From: Antedon mediterranea
Taxonomy: Eukaryota > Echinodermata > Crinoidea > Comatulida > Antedonidae
Direction of reading: 5' to 3'
Assembly: GCF_964355755.1 (NCBI RefSeq)
Contig: NC_092670.1
Span: forward strand, 27,207,795 to 27,271,794
Length of the DNA stretch: 64,000 bases
The notes under the pieces were generated by a model. It did not search any database and was not told the origin of the DNA. It saw only the letters and a program-made list of their open reading frames with translations. Numbering within the stretch: the first letter of the stretch is position 1; each line of letters opens with the position of its first letter. Position numbers and translations under genes: made by a program. Positions 30,025 to 41,510 of this stretch are shown here, piece by piece.

Positions 30025-30675
30025 ATTTCCATATATTATTTTGTTTATACATACATTTAGTAGAGGCTATATATGGTTTGACCTTGAAAAAATTCTAATA
30101 AAAGGTCTTTTGGTATTTTCTTGTAGCTTTAGGTGTCAATAATTACCAAAAAATTTTTGCAGCCTTCTAGTTGCTGCGTTAGTGAGATATTGAGGGTCAA
30201 AGGTCAGTGACCTTTTTGTGGCATTTGATAACCACATTGATTACATAGTTTCCTCTTTTTATACATATTATCTATAACACTTTTTCATTAACAAAGCTTA
30301 TTTTTTCTTACATAGTTGTTTTTGTTTTTTTTTTCATCTACATGCATATTTATTTCATACAATTATAATACGTTTATGTTTAATAAATCCATCCCATGGG
30401 TTTGTCCCATTTTATTTTTCTTTGGATTTATCTATGCAAACATATTTTCATTTAAACAATGCATATTCTCTGTTATACTAATTACTTACTAACTTTTTAC
30501 TGTTAACATTATATTTTCCTCATCCTTTAACATTGATTTTTTTGATCTTTAAATGTTTACAAAATTTATTTCCAACAGATTATCCTTTTTTGCATCTACA
30601 GTATAACCCATCAAAGTTTCATTTAACTTTTTTTTTCCTATGTGGGTTCATTCAATTATTTTTTTTTTACTTATT
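29648..30675 (-). repeat. Direct duplication in the LINE 3' region, with poly(A) tract
   Basis: Sequence beginning ACATTGATTACATAG at 29650 recurs near 30234, and the following motifs (CATATTCTCTGTTATACT, TCATCCTTTAACATT, CCTTTTTTGCATCTA, and a phrase TATGTGG...TTC) recur in order with drifting spacing. The copies are separated by an A31 run (29992-30022) and about 170 bp of other sequence (30060-30230). A second A33 run lies at 31009-31041. The A-runs are on the strand opposite the LINE tail, so they are not its tail. Confidence 0.6.
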
Positions 30676-31008
30676 ATTTATTCTATTATTTTTTTATACA
30701 TACATTATCATTTAACAACATTTGTGTTTAATGATCCATTAAAAAAATTAGACATTTTTTTTTTTCTTTTTAACCATTTTATCATTTCAAAATTCCACAT
30801 GCAGTAAGAATGTGCAAATTACATATATACGGTATATACCTATAATATGAAAGCTTTGATGAAAACACTTCCCCACTTAAACCTAAACCTTCTTATCCTT
30901 CATCATTTTTTTTTATCATCAATCTATAAAAAGCTTTTCACATTTTGTCTTTTTGTTTTCAAATCATCAAGGTATACATATTTACAAAACATACAGTATA
31001 GTAGCAAG

Positions 31009-31042
<34 letters not shown>

Positions 31043-31124
31043 ATAATAGATTCATCATTCATGGTATCTCATTTACATATTTTCTTCCTTAATCTGGTTG
31101 AGCACATACAGTATACCTGCAGAT

Positions 31125-33728
31125 TTACATATTTCTTATCTTTTTTTCAGATTTAAACATTTGTAGGAGATTGATTTTTTTTTCTTTTTCCAATAAACTT
31201 AATATCTTTACTTTATAAATACAAAATGCTCCTAAAGTGTATAATTTATTTACGTAATTATTGTCAGTTTCAAATAAAAGTCTTTTGAAAGAAAAAACAG
31301 GAATATGTATGCTTACTGCTCTAATTATTTCGTTTATCTCTCTCCATAAAGATTTTACTGTTATGCACTCTACTAACATATGTTTATCATTCTCAATAAC
31401 ATTGCATGTGTCACAACATGGGGAATTTACAAGTCTCCACCTATGTAATCTTTCATTTGTTGGCAATATTCTGTGCAACAATTTAAAATTAAAATGTGCC
31501 AGTTTTTTTTCTTTAAGACCAGAAACTTTCTTAACCCATATTTTTGTCCATGGCATATTACCAAATATGGATTCCCACTTAACCTGTGCCGTAGGTGTAA
31601 TATAGTGAGCATCTATTATGAATCTATATAATTGTCTAGACGTCATATTTAAGACCTTATTGTTTGTAATAGGTATATCATTTACATTAATGTCATGTGT
31701 TGATTTTAAAATACATTTCCATTCTTTTGGAATGGCTTTCAATATACATGAATATTCACTGATCCAATTTTGTGTACATCTTAACCTTCTTTTTATCTCT
31801 ATCGCAGGCTTAAACACATTATTATTTATTACATCATATATTTTTAAAAACCCTGAACTAATCCAGTTACAGTTATATAACGGCTTCTTTTTAATACATA
31901 TAAACTCATTACCCCATAATGATTGATTAATAATGTCATCATAGCTTATTGGTTTCTTATTTAATCTATTATTACAAGCATTAGCTACTGCTATAGACTT
32001 AATAACTGAGAGGTAAAATGGTGGTACGGATATATTACACGGAACTTTTGATAAATTTGAGGTTAATGATTTTGGGCCTATCTTTTCTATATAAAATGTA
32101 GGTAAATATTTCCATTTGGCATCATCGTTTTCATACAGTCTCCTGTACCATTTAACTTGGAAAGATATTACATGAGATCTGAATTCTACCATTTTTAGAC
32201 CACCTTGACTGTAATTGGCACACATGGTTTTTCTTTTTATTTTCTCTTTCTTAGTTTCCCAAATGAATTTAAAAATTAATTTATCCACCTCTTTTATTAC
32301 TTTTTCTGGTACTAGCAAAATGCAGGAATTGTATATAATTTTTGAGAGCGCTAATGTTTTTACAATAGTAATTCTTCCAAAAAAAGTGAGGTGTCTTTTC
32401 TCCCATGTTTTTAGGGTATTTTCTAATGCGTCTATTTTTTCTTTCCAGTTCTTTTGATAACAATATTCCTTATCATGTCCAACATAGATACCTAATATCC
32501 GAATTGGTGTGGATGTCCAAGAAATGTTACCATGTGTGTCCTTGCAGTCTCTTAAACTGCCAAGCCAAAAAGCATTTGTTTTATTCTTATTTAATTTTAA
32601 TCCAGAAACCTCTCCAAACTTTTCAATAATACTTATGCTGTTATCTATACTATTTATATCCTTTAGAAAAAGCACAGTGTCATCTGCTAGCTGTGCAATC
32701 TTAATATCTTTAAATATACCATTGCCTGCAGGAACAATCAGGCCTTTGACCATATCACATGCTCTTATTTTTGTAGCTAGGACTTCAGCTACTAAAATAA
32801 ACAATAGAGCAGACAAGGGACATCCTTGGTGCATTGCAAAACTTTCTGATTGCCAACCATTATTTGTGAATATACAATTTGTATTGTTATACAGTGCTTT
32901 TACCCAGTTCACAAATGAAATACCAAAATTGAATTTATTTAAGGCTTCTATTAAAAATGATCTATTGACACTGTCAAATGCTTTTTGGAAATCTAAACTT
33001 ATAAGTATACCTTCAAGCTGTTCATTTTCCATGTAAGTAATTATGTCCTCTATTAGTCTTATATTGTCACCACCAAAGCGACCATTTACATACCCTTTTT
33101 GGTCATTGTTTATTATATACTTTGCAACTCGATGTAATCTTGTTGTAAGAACAAAAGAAGCTATTTTGTAGTCAATATTGAGTAAAGTGATAGGGCGCCA
33201 GTTATTTAAATCTTTGTGATCACCTTTTTTGTAAATAAGGTTGATTATTCCCCTTCTTTGTGACACAGACATTTCTTGTGTGGCAAAACCATAATTTAGT
33301 GCATCACAAACAAGGTCACAGATAAGGTACCAGAAGAGTTGATAAAACTCAACTGTTAAACCGTCACTGCCTGGAGCTTTATTTTTTTTCATTTTCTTTA
33401 TTGCTTGCTCACATTCGAAGAGAGAGAGATGACCCTCACACATCTCTTGTTCTGCCTCTGTGAGTTTAGTTAAATTAACATGAGATAGGTACTTATCAAT
33501 TGATTTGTAAGGAACATCTTGTTTTGCATATATTTTTTTGAAGAAATTAACCTCTTCCTTCAATATCTCTGTGGAATTTGATATAATGGATCCGTCCTGT
33601 TTTTTTAATTTTTTAATATGTTTTTTATTACTATTATTTTTCTCTAAACCAAGAAAGTATTTAGTGTTTCGTTCGCCATCTTCTATCCACTTTACTCTTG
33701 ACCTAATTTGAGCGCCTTTAGCTTCCAA
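31125..33728 (-). CDS. LINE ORF2 fragment: reverse transcriptase plus C-terminal zinc knuckle
   Basis: 867 open codons encode the reverse transcriptase half of a LINE ORF2, which makes cDNA at the nicked target. Visible motifs: GERNTKYFLGLEK (about 18-30) typical of L1/Tx1, APGSDG (118-123), NWRPITLLN (176-184), DFQKAFD (246-252), QGCPLS (301-306), and catalytic LADD (347-350) in place of the commoner FADD or YADD. A C-terminal CX3CX7HX4C knuckle (C771, C775, H783, C788) is the L1/Tx1 type. The first codon here is TTG and is not a real start. Coding similarity continues upstream in another frame to about 33816, separated by a one-base shift in an A8 run near 33758. The apurinic endonuclease is missing. 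Clade assignment is from motifs only. Confidence 0.9.
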   Translation of the reverse strand: MEAKGAQIRSRVKWIEDGERNTKYFLGLEKNNSNKKHIKKLKKQDGSIISNSTEILKEEVNFFKKIYAKQDVPYKSIDKYLSHVNLTKLTEAEQEMCEGHLSLFECEQAIKKMKKNKAPGSDGLTVEFYQLFWYLICDLVCDALNYGFATQEMSVSQRRGIINLIYKKGDHKDLNNWRPITLLNIDYKIASFVLTTRLHRVAKYIINNDQKGYVNGRFGGDNIRLIEDIITYMENEQLEGILISLDFQKAFDSVNRSFLIEALNKFNFGISFVNWVKALYNNTNCIFTNNGWQSESFAMHQGCPLSALLFILVAEVLATKIRACDMVKGLIVPAGNGIFKDIKIAQLADDTVLFLKDINSIDNSISIIEKFGEVSGLKLNKNKTNAFWLGSLRDCKDTHGNISWTSTPIRILGIYVGHDKEYCYQKNWKEKIDALENTLKTWEKRHLTFFGRITIVKTLALSKIIYNSCILLVPEKVIKEVDKLIFKFIWETKKEKIKRKTMCANYSQGGLKMVEFRSHVISFQVKWYRRLYENDDAKWKYLPTFYIEKIGPKSLTSNLSKVPCNISVPPFYLSVIKSIAVANACNNRLNKKPISYDDIINQSLWGNEFICIKKKPLYNCNWISSGFLKIYDVINNNVFKPAIEIKRRLRCTQNWISEYSCILKAIPKEWKCILKSTHDINVNDIPITNNKVLNMTSRQLYRFIIDAHYITPTAQVKWESIFGNMPWTKIWVKKVSGLKEKKLAHFNFKLLHRILPTNERLHRWRLVNSPCCDTCNVIENDKHMLVECITVKSLWREINEIIRAVSIHIPVFSFKRLLFETDNNYVNKLYTLGAFCIYKVKILSLLEKEKKINLLQMFKSEKKIRNM

Positions 33729-33825
33729 TAGGTAAATTTGCTCAAGTTCATTCTTTTTTTTGATCTAATTCTGTTTCATACTGGATATTATTATCAGTAT
33801 TATCCTTTTTCATAATTAAATCATT

Positions 33826-33839
33826 AATGTTACCATATT
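33826..33839 (+). repeat. LINE target-site duplication, right copy
   Basis: AATGTTACCATATT, adjoining the truncated 5' end of the minus-strand LINE. Confidence 0.9.
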
Positions 33840-34078
33840 ATTAGAACTAAAAAATTTAACATATATCCCTCGAATAAGCACCTCCTTCAAATGACCTCCG
33901 CCTCCCCAAAGGGCCCTACTAAACAATAAAAACTATACTTTAAAATGTTATTAATCATCTAAAACACTGTGAAACAAAGTAGTTCAGTTTTACGAATGTC
34001 AAGCATTTTCAATAATGGTAACCGACAGAAAATGTATAAGGAGAACATTATCATTCCGAGAACCATCGTCTACACTTC
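33840..34078. other. Helitron interior right of the LINE, no gene
   Basis: AT-rich with no reading frame. It belongs to the Helitron by position, between the LINE duplication and the terminal hairpin. Confidence 0.5.
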
Positions 34079-34115
34079 CTAGAGGGGGAGCGAGCGAAGC
34101 GAGCTCACCCTCTAG
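34079..34115 (+). other. Helitron 3' terminal hairpin
   Basis: 8-bp perfect arms around a 21-nt loop containing GAGCGAGCGAAGCGAGCTC, ending in CTAG at the satellite junction. It is GC-rich against very AT-rich surroundings. Confidence 0.7.
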
Positions 34116-34448
34116 TATCATTAATTAATATTAATAATCTATATCACGTTGTTGGATATGATCAGTGTAGTCATAATTTGATAACTGAGCACGCATCTTT
34201 TAATATCTACCTCATCAATAATTATTATTAATAATCTATATCACATTGTTCGATATGATCAGTGTAGTCATAATTTGATAACTGAGCACGCATCTTTCAA
34301 TATCTACCTCATCAATAATTATTAATAATAATCTATATCACATTGTTGGATATGATCTGTGTATTCATAATTTGATATAACGCATCTTTTAATATCTACC
34401 TAATCAATAATAATTATTAATACTTAATGTTGGATATGATCAGTGTGA
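34116..34448 (+). repeat. 97-bp satellite, short plus-strand remnant
   Basis: About three monomers in the same orientation as the main array follow the Helitron. The last ones are damaged (GTATTCATAATTTGATATAACGC near 34362) and similarity stops at about 34445. Confidence 0.9.
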
Positions 34449-35088
34449 TTTTGTTAGATTTACTGTATACAAGAGATCGAGTCGATGGGTTTTGAAAATG
34501 TGTTATTCTTTTGTTCCTAATTACCCTATTGTTTTGTATCCGTTTGCTGTTTAAATTTATACTTTTAAGAACGCATCGTTTATGATGAACGTGTGCCGTT
34601 GTAAAAATAAAAATATTTCATATCTTTTAATGTTTGATATGTATTGTACATGCTTTGGCTTCTATTGAGGGTCCCAGTTCTTCTTAACAGAATAAATGTG
34701 CAGTGAATGAATAATTTGATAAATGAGGACGTGTGTGTTTTAACATCGATCTATACAGACCGTAATACTCTTCCAGAAATGATATGTTGCTATAATAGGC
34801 CTATGACCAATTTCCATTACATTAATAATTCAATTAAGATTGGAAATGTGTCAGAAATACTAAAGAAATCCAGTAATCTTATTGATTAATAATTATTTAT
34901 ACCATTTCAGAAAACTAAACTTGCAGCCAATCAAAAAGCTGCTGTACTGTATAAGTAGAGAATTTTAAGTAGGAGTTGTTTTAAATGTCATTGGTCTCGG
35001 CTAATCAGTTATTGCCATTTGACTATGATAGGCATCTTTATTACCAAACAATATTAAAATATAATGACTTCCTTCACTTTTTACAACC
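34449..35088. other. No gene recognised between two satellites
   Basis: AT-rich unique-looking DNA. A 60-codon frame at 34707-34889 has no recognisable domain and normal chance length for this composition. Confidence 0.5.
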
Positions 35089-36760
35089 TAGTTTGTGTTT
35101 TAAAATGTCAATTTTGGATAAATTTACAGATTTTACCATTTAAACTGCGTAAACGTAATGCAAACTTTAAAAAAACACCCACAAACATCATCCAAACAAC
35201 TTAATATTGATTATACCACTACAAGAACTATAAAAGAGGACAATTTATGAAATCATTTCATTGAAATAGCTCTAGGTTTGATTTTTTAGGGTGAAAAATG
35301 TAAACTTTGGATAAATTGACAGATTTTACCATGTAAACTGTGCAAACTTTAAAAAAACACCCAACAAACATCATCCAAACCACTTAATATTGATTTATAC
35401 CACTACTAGAACTATAAAAGAGGACAATTTATGAAATAATTTTATTGAAACAGCTCTAGGTTTGAATTTTTAGGGTAAAAATTGTCAATTTTGGATAAAT
35501 TTACAGATTTTACCATGTAAACTGCGTAAACTTAATGCAAACTTAAAAAAAAACACCCCACAAACATCATCCAAACAACTTAATATTGCTTATACCACTA
35601 CAAGAACTATAAAAGAGGACAATTTATGAAATCATTTCATTGAAATAGCTCTAGGTTTGAATTTTTAGGGTGAAAAATGTCAATTTTGGATAAATTTACA
35701 GATTTTACCATGTAAACTTAATGCAAACTTTAAAAAAACACCCACAAACATCATCCAAACAACTTAATATTGATTATACCACTACAAGAACTATAAAAGA
35801 GGACAATTTATGAAATCATTTCATTGAAATAGCTCTAGGTTTGAATTTTTAGGGTGAAAAATGTCAATTTTGGATAAATTTACAGATTTTACCATGTAAA
35901 CTTAATGCAAACTTTAAAAAAACACCCAACAAACATCACCCAAACCACTTAATATTGATTATACCACTACTAGAACTATAAAAGAGGACAATTTATGAAA
36001 TAATTTTATTGAAATAGCTCTAGGTTTGAATTTTTAGGGTTAAAAATGTCAATTTTGGATAAATTTACAGATTTTGCCATGTAAACTTCGTAAACTTAAT
36101 GCTAACTTAAAAAAAACACCCCACAAACATCATCCAAACAACTTAGTATTGATTATACCACTACTAGAACTATAAAAGAGGACAATTTATGAAATCATTT
36201 TATTAAAATAGTTCTAGGTATAAATTGACACATTTTACCATGTAAACTGTGCAAACTTTAAAAAAACACCCCACAAACATCATCCAAACCACTTAATATT
36301 GATTATATCATTATTAGAACTATAAAAGAGGACAATTTATGAAATAATTTTATTGAAATGGCTCTAAGATTTTTTTAGGAGTGAAAAATGTCAATTTTGG
36401 ATAATTGACAGATTTTACCATTTAAACTGCGCAAACGTAATGCAAACTTTAAAAAATACCCTGCAAACATCATTCAAACAATTGAATACTGATTATACCA
36501 CTACTAGAAATACAAAAGAAGACAATTTATGAAATCATTTTATTAAAATAGCTCTAGGTTTGACATTTTTGGGGTAAAAAACCACTTAATATTGATTATC
36601 ACTAAAACTATAAAAGAAGACAACTTATGAAATGATTTTATTGAAATAGGTCAAAGTTTGACCTTTTTGGAAAAATTGACAGATTTTAAAGTGTAAACTT
36701 TACAATGCAAAAAAGGCCATCTGCAAACATCCTTCAAACCACTTATTATATTAAGACAAT
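35089..36760 (+). repeat. Second tandem repeat, about 183-196 bp monomer
   Basis: About nine copies of a different AT-rich monomer. A marker in CATCATCCAAAC recurs at about 35191, 35374, 35570, 35754, 35938, 36133, 36283 and 36473, giving steps of 183, 196, 184, 184, 195, 150 and 190 bp. Recurrent phrases are ACTATAAAAGAGGACAATTT, GAAATAGCTCTAGGTTTGA and ATTTTACCATGTAAACT. Longer and shorter monomers differ by about 12 bp (presence of GCGTAAACTTAAT). Copies decay toward the right end. It shares no obvious sequence with the 97-bp satellite. Confidence 0.9.
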
Positions 36761-36830
36761 ATTAATATTTGAAGCAGATATAAAATGATGCAAATGCATA
36801 GGCCTACACTGATCATATTTGATATTGGTA

Positions 36831-38186
36831 TCTATATATAAATTTACGTAAGGGCAAAATTCGGTAAATCGCGCCTTACTTCTAGAATTTTCACTCGATG
36901 GTATGTAAAGTTGGTTCGTACTTTCGGTACTGATTTTAACCGCCTGATGTAACCCTGTTTACTAATTAAATTGAGTTAAATAATTAGTTATTGACGATTA
37001 AAACGAATTTAGGTTAAACGATTTGCCCCAAATAGGGGTGTTTTCCGATCGTGGTATACACTGTCTAATGGATGTCCGTCTTGAAAAATACCCGCCAAAA
37101 AAATGCGAGGAGGCTTCGCATTTTTCTATCTCCTCCTACGATAATTGTTTTTAATAGCTGAAAACCGGTTGAACAGCTAGAGTACACCATCATAATGTTG
37201 AAGACAGGCCGATTTTCTTTAAAAAATACTATTTTGATAGATTTAATATACGATTATACAAATGTATTGATTTGCGATGAATGGAACATCCAGTTTGGTT
37301 TAACACAAGTACTGTAGGTAAATTTATGAGCCCTTGGTTTAACACATACGGTAGGTAAATATATGGGCCCTTTGAGAATAAACTTGCAATAGGTTCGGAA
37401 AATGTTAAAAACCAATTTCTATTATTTGAATCGGTAAACAGTTTCCATTTATTATACATTGATAATGAAACATGAAATATTCCTATTTATGTCCCTCGAG
37501 GTTCATTACAATTTATATTTAGTAGTCCCACGGACTTCATCTTAGCCACTCCCCCGAGTGCTAAGGCCAAATTTATGATACCCTACTTTCTATGTAAGTT
37601 TAGTTACAGTTAGTTCTTGACGATAATACAACGAATTTAGGTTACACCCTTCGGCCGCGAAAACGTTTCTGTACAAATATGATACCGATTGGCTTTATTT
37701 CATTCAACAGCGACCATAATCTCGCCAATTACAGGATAGATAAACTATTTTATTATTGATGTGCTTATAAATTAAGACTCATGTAAACAGCTTGATTACA
37801 TCATTTTACAGACAAACGAAACTTTTAAACCTACTGTTTCAATAACTGAGTATAATACTGTATACGTTTTCATAAGTAAGTGCATATACATTTTCGTGTT
37901 TTCATTGACGAGATTGTAATAGTAACTTCAGTAACTATTACAGTACTTATTTATTATACGACACAAGACAATTGTATCTGACAGGTACGTACATTATTCT
38001 AAAAAATAAGTCTAGATAGATCCCTTAGGCGTCATAAATCACAGGCCAACAAATCAGTACTCATGACAGAAATTCGACCCAGTTTGGTTCACACAAATGT
38101 TTACAGGAATTTCAACACCACAACCGATGATTTGCCCTAAATATTTAGGTAGACTACAGTTTAATTTTTCACTGAATAGGAGCTTG
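36831..38186 (+). mobile_element. Probable third Helitron-like insertion, non-coding
   Basis: The block starts TCTATATATAAATT, identical over 14 bases to the Helitron start at 28428, and follows an A. To its left is a 27-bp stub resembling inverted satellite (CACTGATCATATTTGATATTGG). To its right satellite resumes at TATAGACAATTAAT, so about 1356 bp interrupts the repeat, close to the 1.32 kb of the other Helitron without its LINE. The right end reads GCTTG rather than CTAG, and no terminal hairpin is clear; a palindrome CCTAAATATTTAGG lies about 35 bp inside. An internal perfect 10-bp stem (AAAAATGCGA/TCGCATTTTT) lies near 37100, and a CTTAG...CTAAG hairpin near 37543. The 76-codon frame at 37229-37459 is not convincing. 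Confidence 0.45.
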
Positions 38187-41100
38187 TATAGACAATTAAT
38201 ATTAATTATTGTTGAGGTAGTTCAAACTATGATTACACTGATCATATCCAAAATTGTGATATAGAATATTATTAATAGTTATGGAAAAGGTAGATATTAA
38301 AAAACTAAACAGATCATATCCAACAGTTTGATATAGATTATTAATATTAATTAATGATGATGCAGATATTAAAAGATTTTTGCTCAGTTATCAATTTATA
38401 ACTACACTGATAATATCCAACTATGTGATATAGATTATTAATAATAATTATTGATGAAATAGATATTGAAAGATGCGTGCTCAGTAATCAAATTATGACT
38501 ACACTAATCATATCCAACATTGTGATATAGATTATTAATAATAATTATTGATGAGGTAGATATTAAAATATGTATGCTCAGTTATCAAACTATGACTACA
38601 CTGATCATATCCAACATTGTGATATAGGATATTATTAATAGTTATTGATAAGGTAGATATTAAAAAACTAAACAGATCATATCCAACAGTGTGATATAGA
38701 TTATTAATATTAATTATTGAAAGGTAGATATTAAAAGATGCGTGCTCAGTCATCAAATTATGACTACACTGATCATATCCAACAATGTGATATAATATAT
38801 TATTAATAGTTATTGATAAGGTATATATTAAAAAACTAAACAGATCATATCGAACAATGTGATATAGATTATTAATATTAATTATTGATGAGGTAGATAT
38901 TAAAAGATGCGTGCTCAGTTATCAAATTCTGACTACACTGATCATTATCGAACAATGTGATATAAGATATTAATAATAATTATTGATGAGGTAGATATTA
39001 AAAGATGCGTGCTCAGTTATCAAATTCTGACTACACTGATCATATCCAACAATGTGATATAATATATTATTAATAGTTATTGATAAGGTATATATTAAAA
39101 AACTAAACAGATCATATCCAACAATGTGATATAGATTATTAATATTAATTAATGATGTAGATATTAAAAGATTATTGCTCAGTTATCAAATTATGACTAC
39201 ACTGATCATAACCAACAATGTTATTAATAATAATTATTGATGAAATAGATATATTGAAAGATGGGTGCTCAGTTATAAAATTATGACTACACTGATCATA
39301 TCCAACATTGTGATATAGGATATTATTAATAATTATTGATAAGGTATATTAAAAGATGCGTGCTGTTATTAAATTATGACTACACTGATCATATCGAACA
39401 ATGTGTTATAGATTATTAATATTAATTATTGATGAGGTAGATATTAAAAGATGCATGCTCAGTTATCAAATTATGATTACACTGATCATATCGAACAATG
39501 TGATATAGATTATTAATATTAATTATTGATGAGGTAGATAATTAAAGATGAGTGCTCAGTTATCAAATTATGACTACACTGATCACATCTAACAATGTGA
39601 TATAGATTATTAATATTAATTATTGATGAGGTAGATATTAAAAGATGCGCGTTAAGTTATCAAATTCTGACTACACTGATCATATCGAACAATGTGATAT
39701 AGATTATTAATAATAATTATTGAAAGGTAGATATTAAAAGATGCGTGCTCAGTTATCAAATTATGACTATACTGATCATATCGAACAATGTGATATAGAT
39801 TATTAATATTAATTATTGATGAGGTAGATATTAAAAGATGCGTGCTCAGTTATCAAATTCTGACTACACTTATCATATCGAACAATGTGATATAGATTAT
39901 TAATATCAATTATTGATGAGGTAGATATTAAAAGATGCGTGCTCAGTTATCAAATTCTGAATACACTGATCATATCCAACAATGTGATATAGATTATTAA
40001 TAATAATTATTGAAAGGTAGATATTAAAAGATGCGTGCTCAGTCATCAAATTATGACTACACTGATCATATCCAACAATGTGATATAATATATTATTAAT
40101 AGTTATTGATAAGGTATATATTAAAAAACTAAACAGATCATATCGAACAATGTGATATAGATTATTAATATTAATTATTGATGAGGTAGATATTAAAAGA
40201 TGCGTGCTCAGTTATCAAATTCTGACTACACTGATCATTATCGAACAATGTGATATAAGATATTAATAATAATTATTGATGAGGTAGATATTAAAAGATG
40301 CGTGCTCAGTTATCAAATTCTGACTACACTGATCATATCCAACAATGTGATATAATATATTATTAATAGTTATTGATAAGGTATATATTAAAAAACTAAA
40401 CAGATCATATCCAACAATGTGATATAGATTATTAATATTAATTAATGATGTAGATATTAAAAGATTATTGCTCAGTTATCAAATTATGACTACACTGATC
40501 ATAACCAACAATGTGATATAGATTATTAATAATAATTATTGATGAAATAGATTGAAAGATGGGTGCTCAGTTATAAAATTATGACTACACTGATCATATC
40601 CAACATTGTGATATAGGATATTATTAATAATTATTGATAAGGTATATTAAAAGATGCGTGCTGTTATTAAATTATGACTACACTGATCATATCGAACAAT
40701 GTGTTATAGATTATTAATATTAATTATTGATGAGGTAGATATTAAAAGATGTATGCTCAGTTATCAAATTATGACTACACTGATCATATCGAACAATGTG
40801 ATATAGATTATTAATATTAATTAATGATGATGTAGATATTAAAAGATGCGTGCTCAGTTATCAAATTATGATTACAGTACACTGATCATATCGAACAATG
40901 TGATATAGATTATTAATATTAATTAATGATGATGTAGATATTAAAAGATTTTTGCGCAGTTATCAAATTATGACTACAATGATCATATCCAACAATGTGA
41001 TATAAATTATTAATAATAATTATTGATGAAGGAAATAGATATTGAAAGATGGGTGCTCAGTTATCAAATTATGACTACACTAATCATATCCAACATTGTG

Positions 41101-41510
41101 ATATAGGATATTATTAATAGTCATTGATAAGGTATATATTAAAAGATGTGTGCTCAGTTATCAAATTCTGACTACACTGATCATATTGAACAATGTGATA
41201 TATCATGATATTAATATTAATTATTGATGAGGTCGATATTAAAAGATGCGTGCTCAGTTATCAAATTATGACTAACACTGATCATATCCTACATTGTGAT
41301 ATAGGACATTATTAATAGTTATTGATAAGGTAGTTATTAAAAGATGCGTGCTCAGTTATCAAATTTTGACTACAAAGATCATATCCAACATTGTGATGTA
41401 GATTTATATTAATATTAATTATTGATGATGTAGATATTAAAAGATGCATGCTAAGTTATCAAATTTTGACTACACGGATCATATTTGATATTGTGATTGA
41501 TGATATATTC
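38187..41510 (-). repeat. 97-bp satellite array in inverted orientation
   Basis: These are the same monomers as at 1-28427 read on the opposite strand (GATGCGTGCTCAGTTATCAAAT and TGACTACACTGATCATATC). They are clearly more diverged and more variable in length. Some units (for example around 38290-38330, 38650-38690, 38810-38850, 39070-39120, 40090-40140) are only about 72 bp because the GCGTGCTCAGTTATC box is replaced by AACTAAACAG. A block near 38760-39180 recurs near 40045-40470 at an offset of about 1.29 kb. The array ends near 41510 with a decayed unit. Confidence 0.93.

Larger units (their letters stand above)
29476..33825 (-). mobile_element. 5'-truncated Tx1/L1-like non-LTR retrotransposon
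   Basis: The insertion is bounded by a perfect 14-bp duplication (AATGTTACCATATT at 29462-29475 and 33826-33839). Directly inside the left copy is a T-run, which is the poly(A) tail of a minus-strand LINE. The body holds the reverse transcriptase reading frame and a long T-rich (A-rich on the coding strand) 3' region of about 1.6 kb. The endonuclease domain and ORF1 are absent, so the copy is 5'-truncated as is usual for target-primed insertion. It lies wholly inside the Helitron, so it arrived either before the Helitron copy moved here or afterwards. Confidence 0.9.
28428..34115 (+). mobile_element. Helitron (non-autonomous), carrying a nested LINE
   Basis: The block starts with TCTATATATAAATT after a satellite A and ends in CTAG (34112-34115) followed by T; satellite resumes on both sides. 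TC start, CTAG end, A|T target and no target duplication are the canonical Helitron rules. The last 37 bp form a hairpin with an 8-bp perfect stem (CTAGAGGG at 34079-34086, CCCTCTAG at 34108-34115) around a GC-rich loop. Without the LINE at 29476-33825 and its duplicated target, about 1.32 kb of Helitron remains, too short for Rep/helicase, and none is seen. A C12 tract lies at 29290-29301. Confidence 0.75.

Noticed and set aside
29438-31156. Phe/Leu/Lys-rich small frames in the LINE 3' region
   Set aside because: Translations of T- and A-runs; no protein-like composition.
31261-33036. Plus-strand frames across the LINE (including 175 codons at 32509-33036)
   Set aside because: Antisense shadows of the reverse transcriptase frame.
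34707-34889. 60-codon frame between the two satellites
   Set aside because: Chance length for AT-rich DNA; no motif or conserved context.
37229-37459. 76-codon minus frame in the third Helitron-like insertion
   Set aside because: No domain or codon signal; lies in non-coding element sequence.
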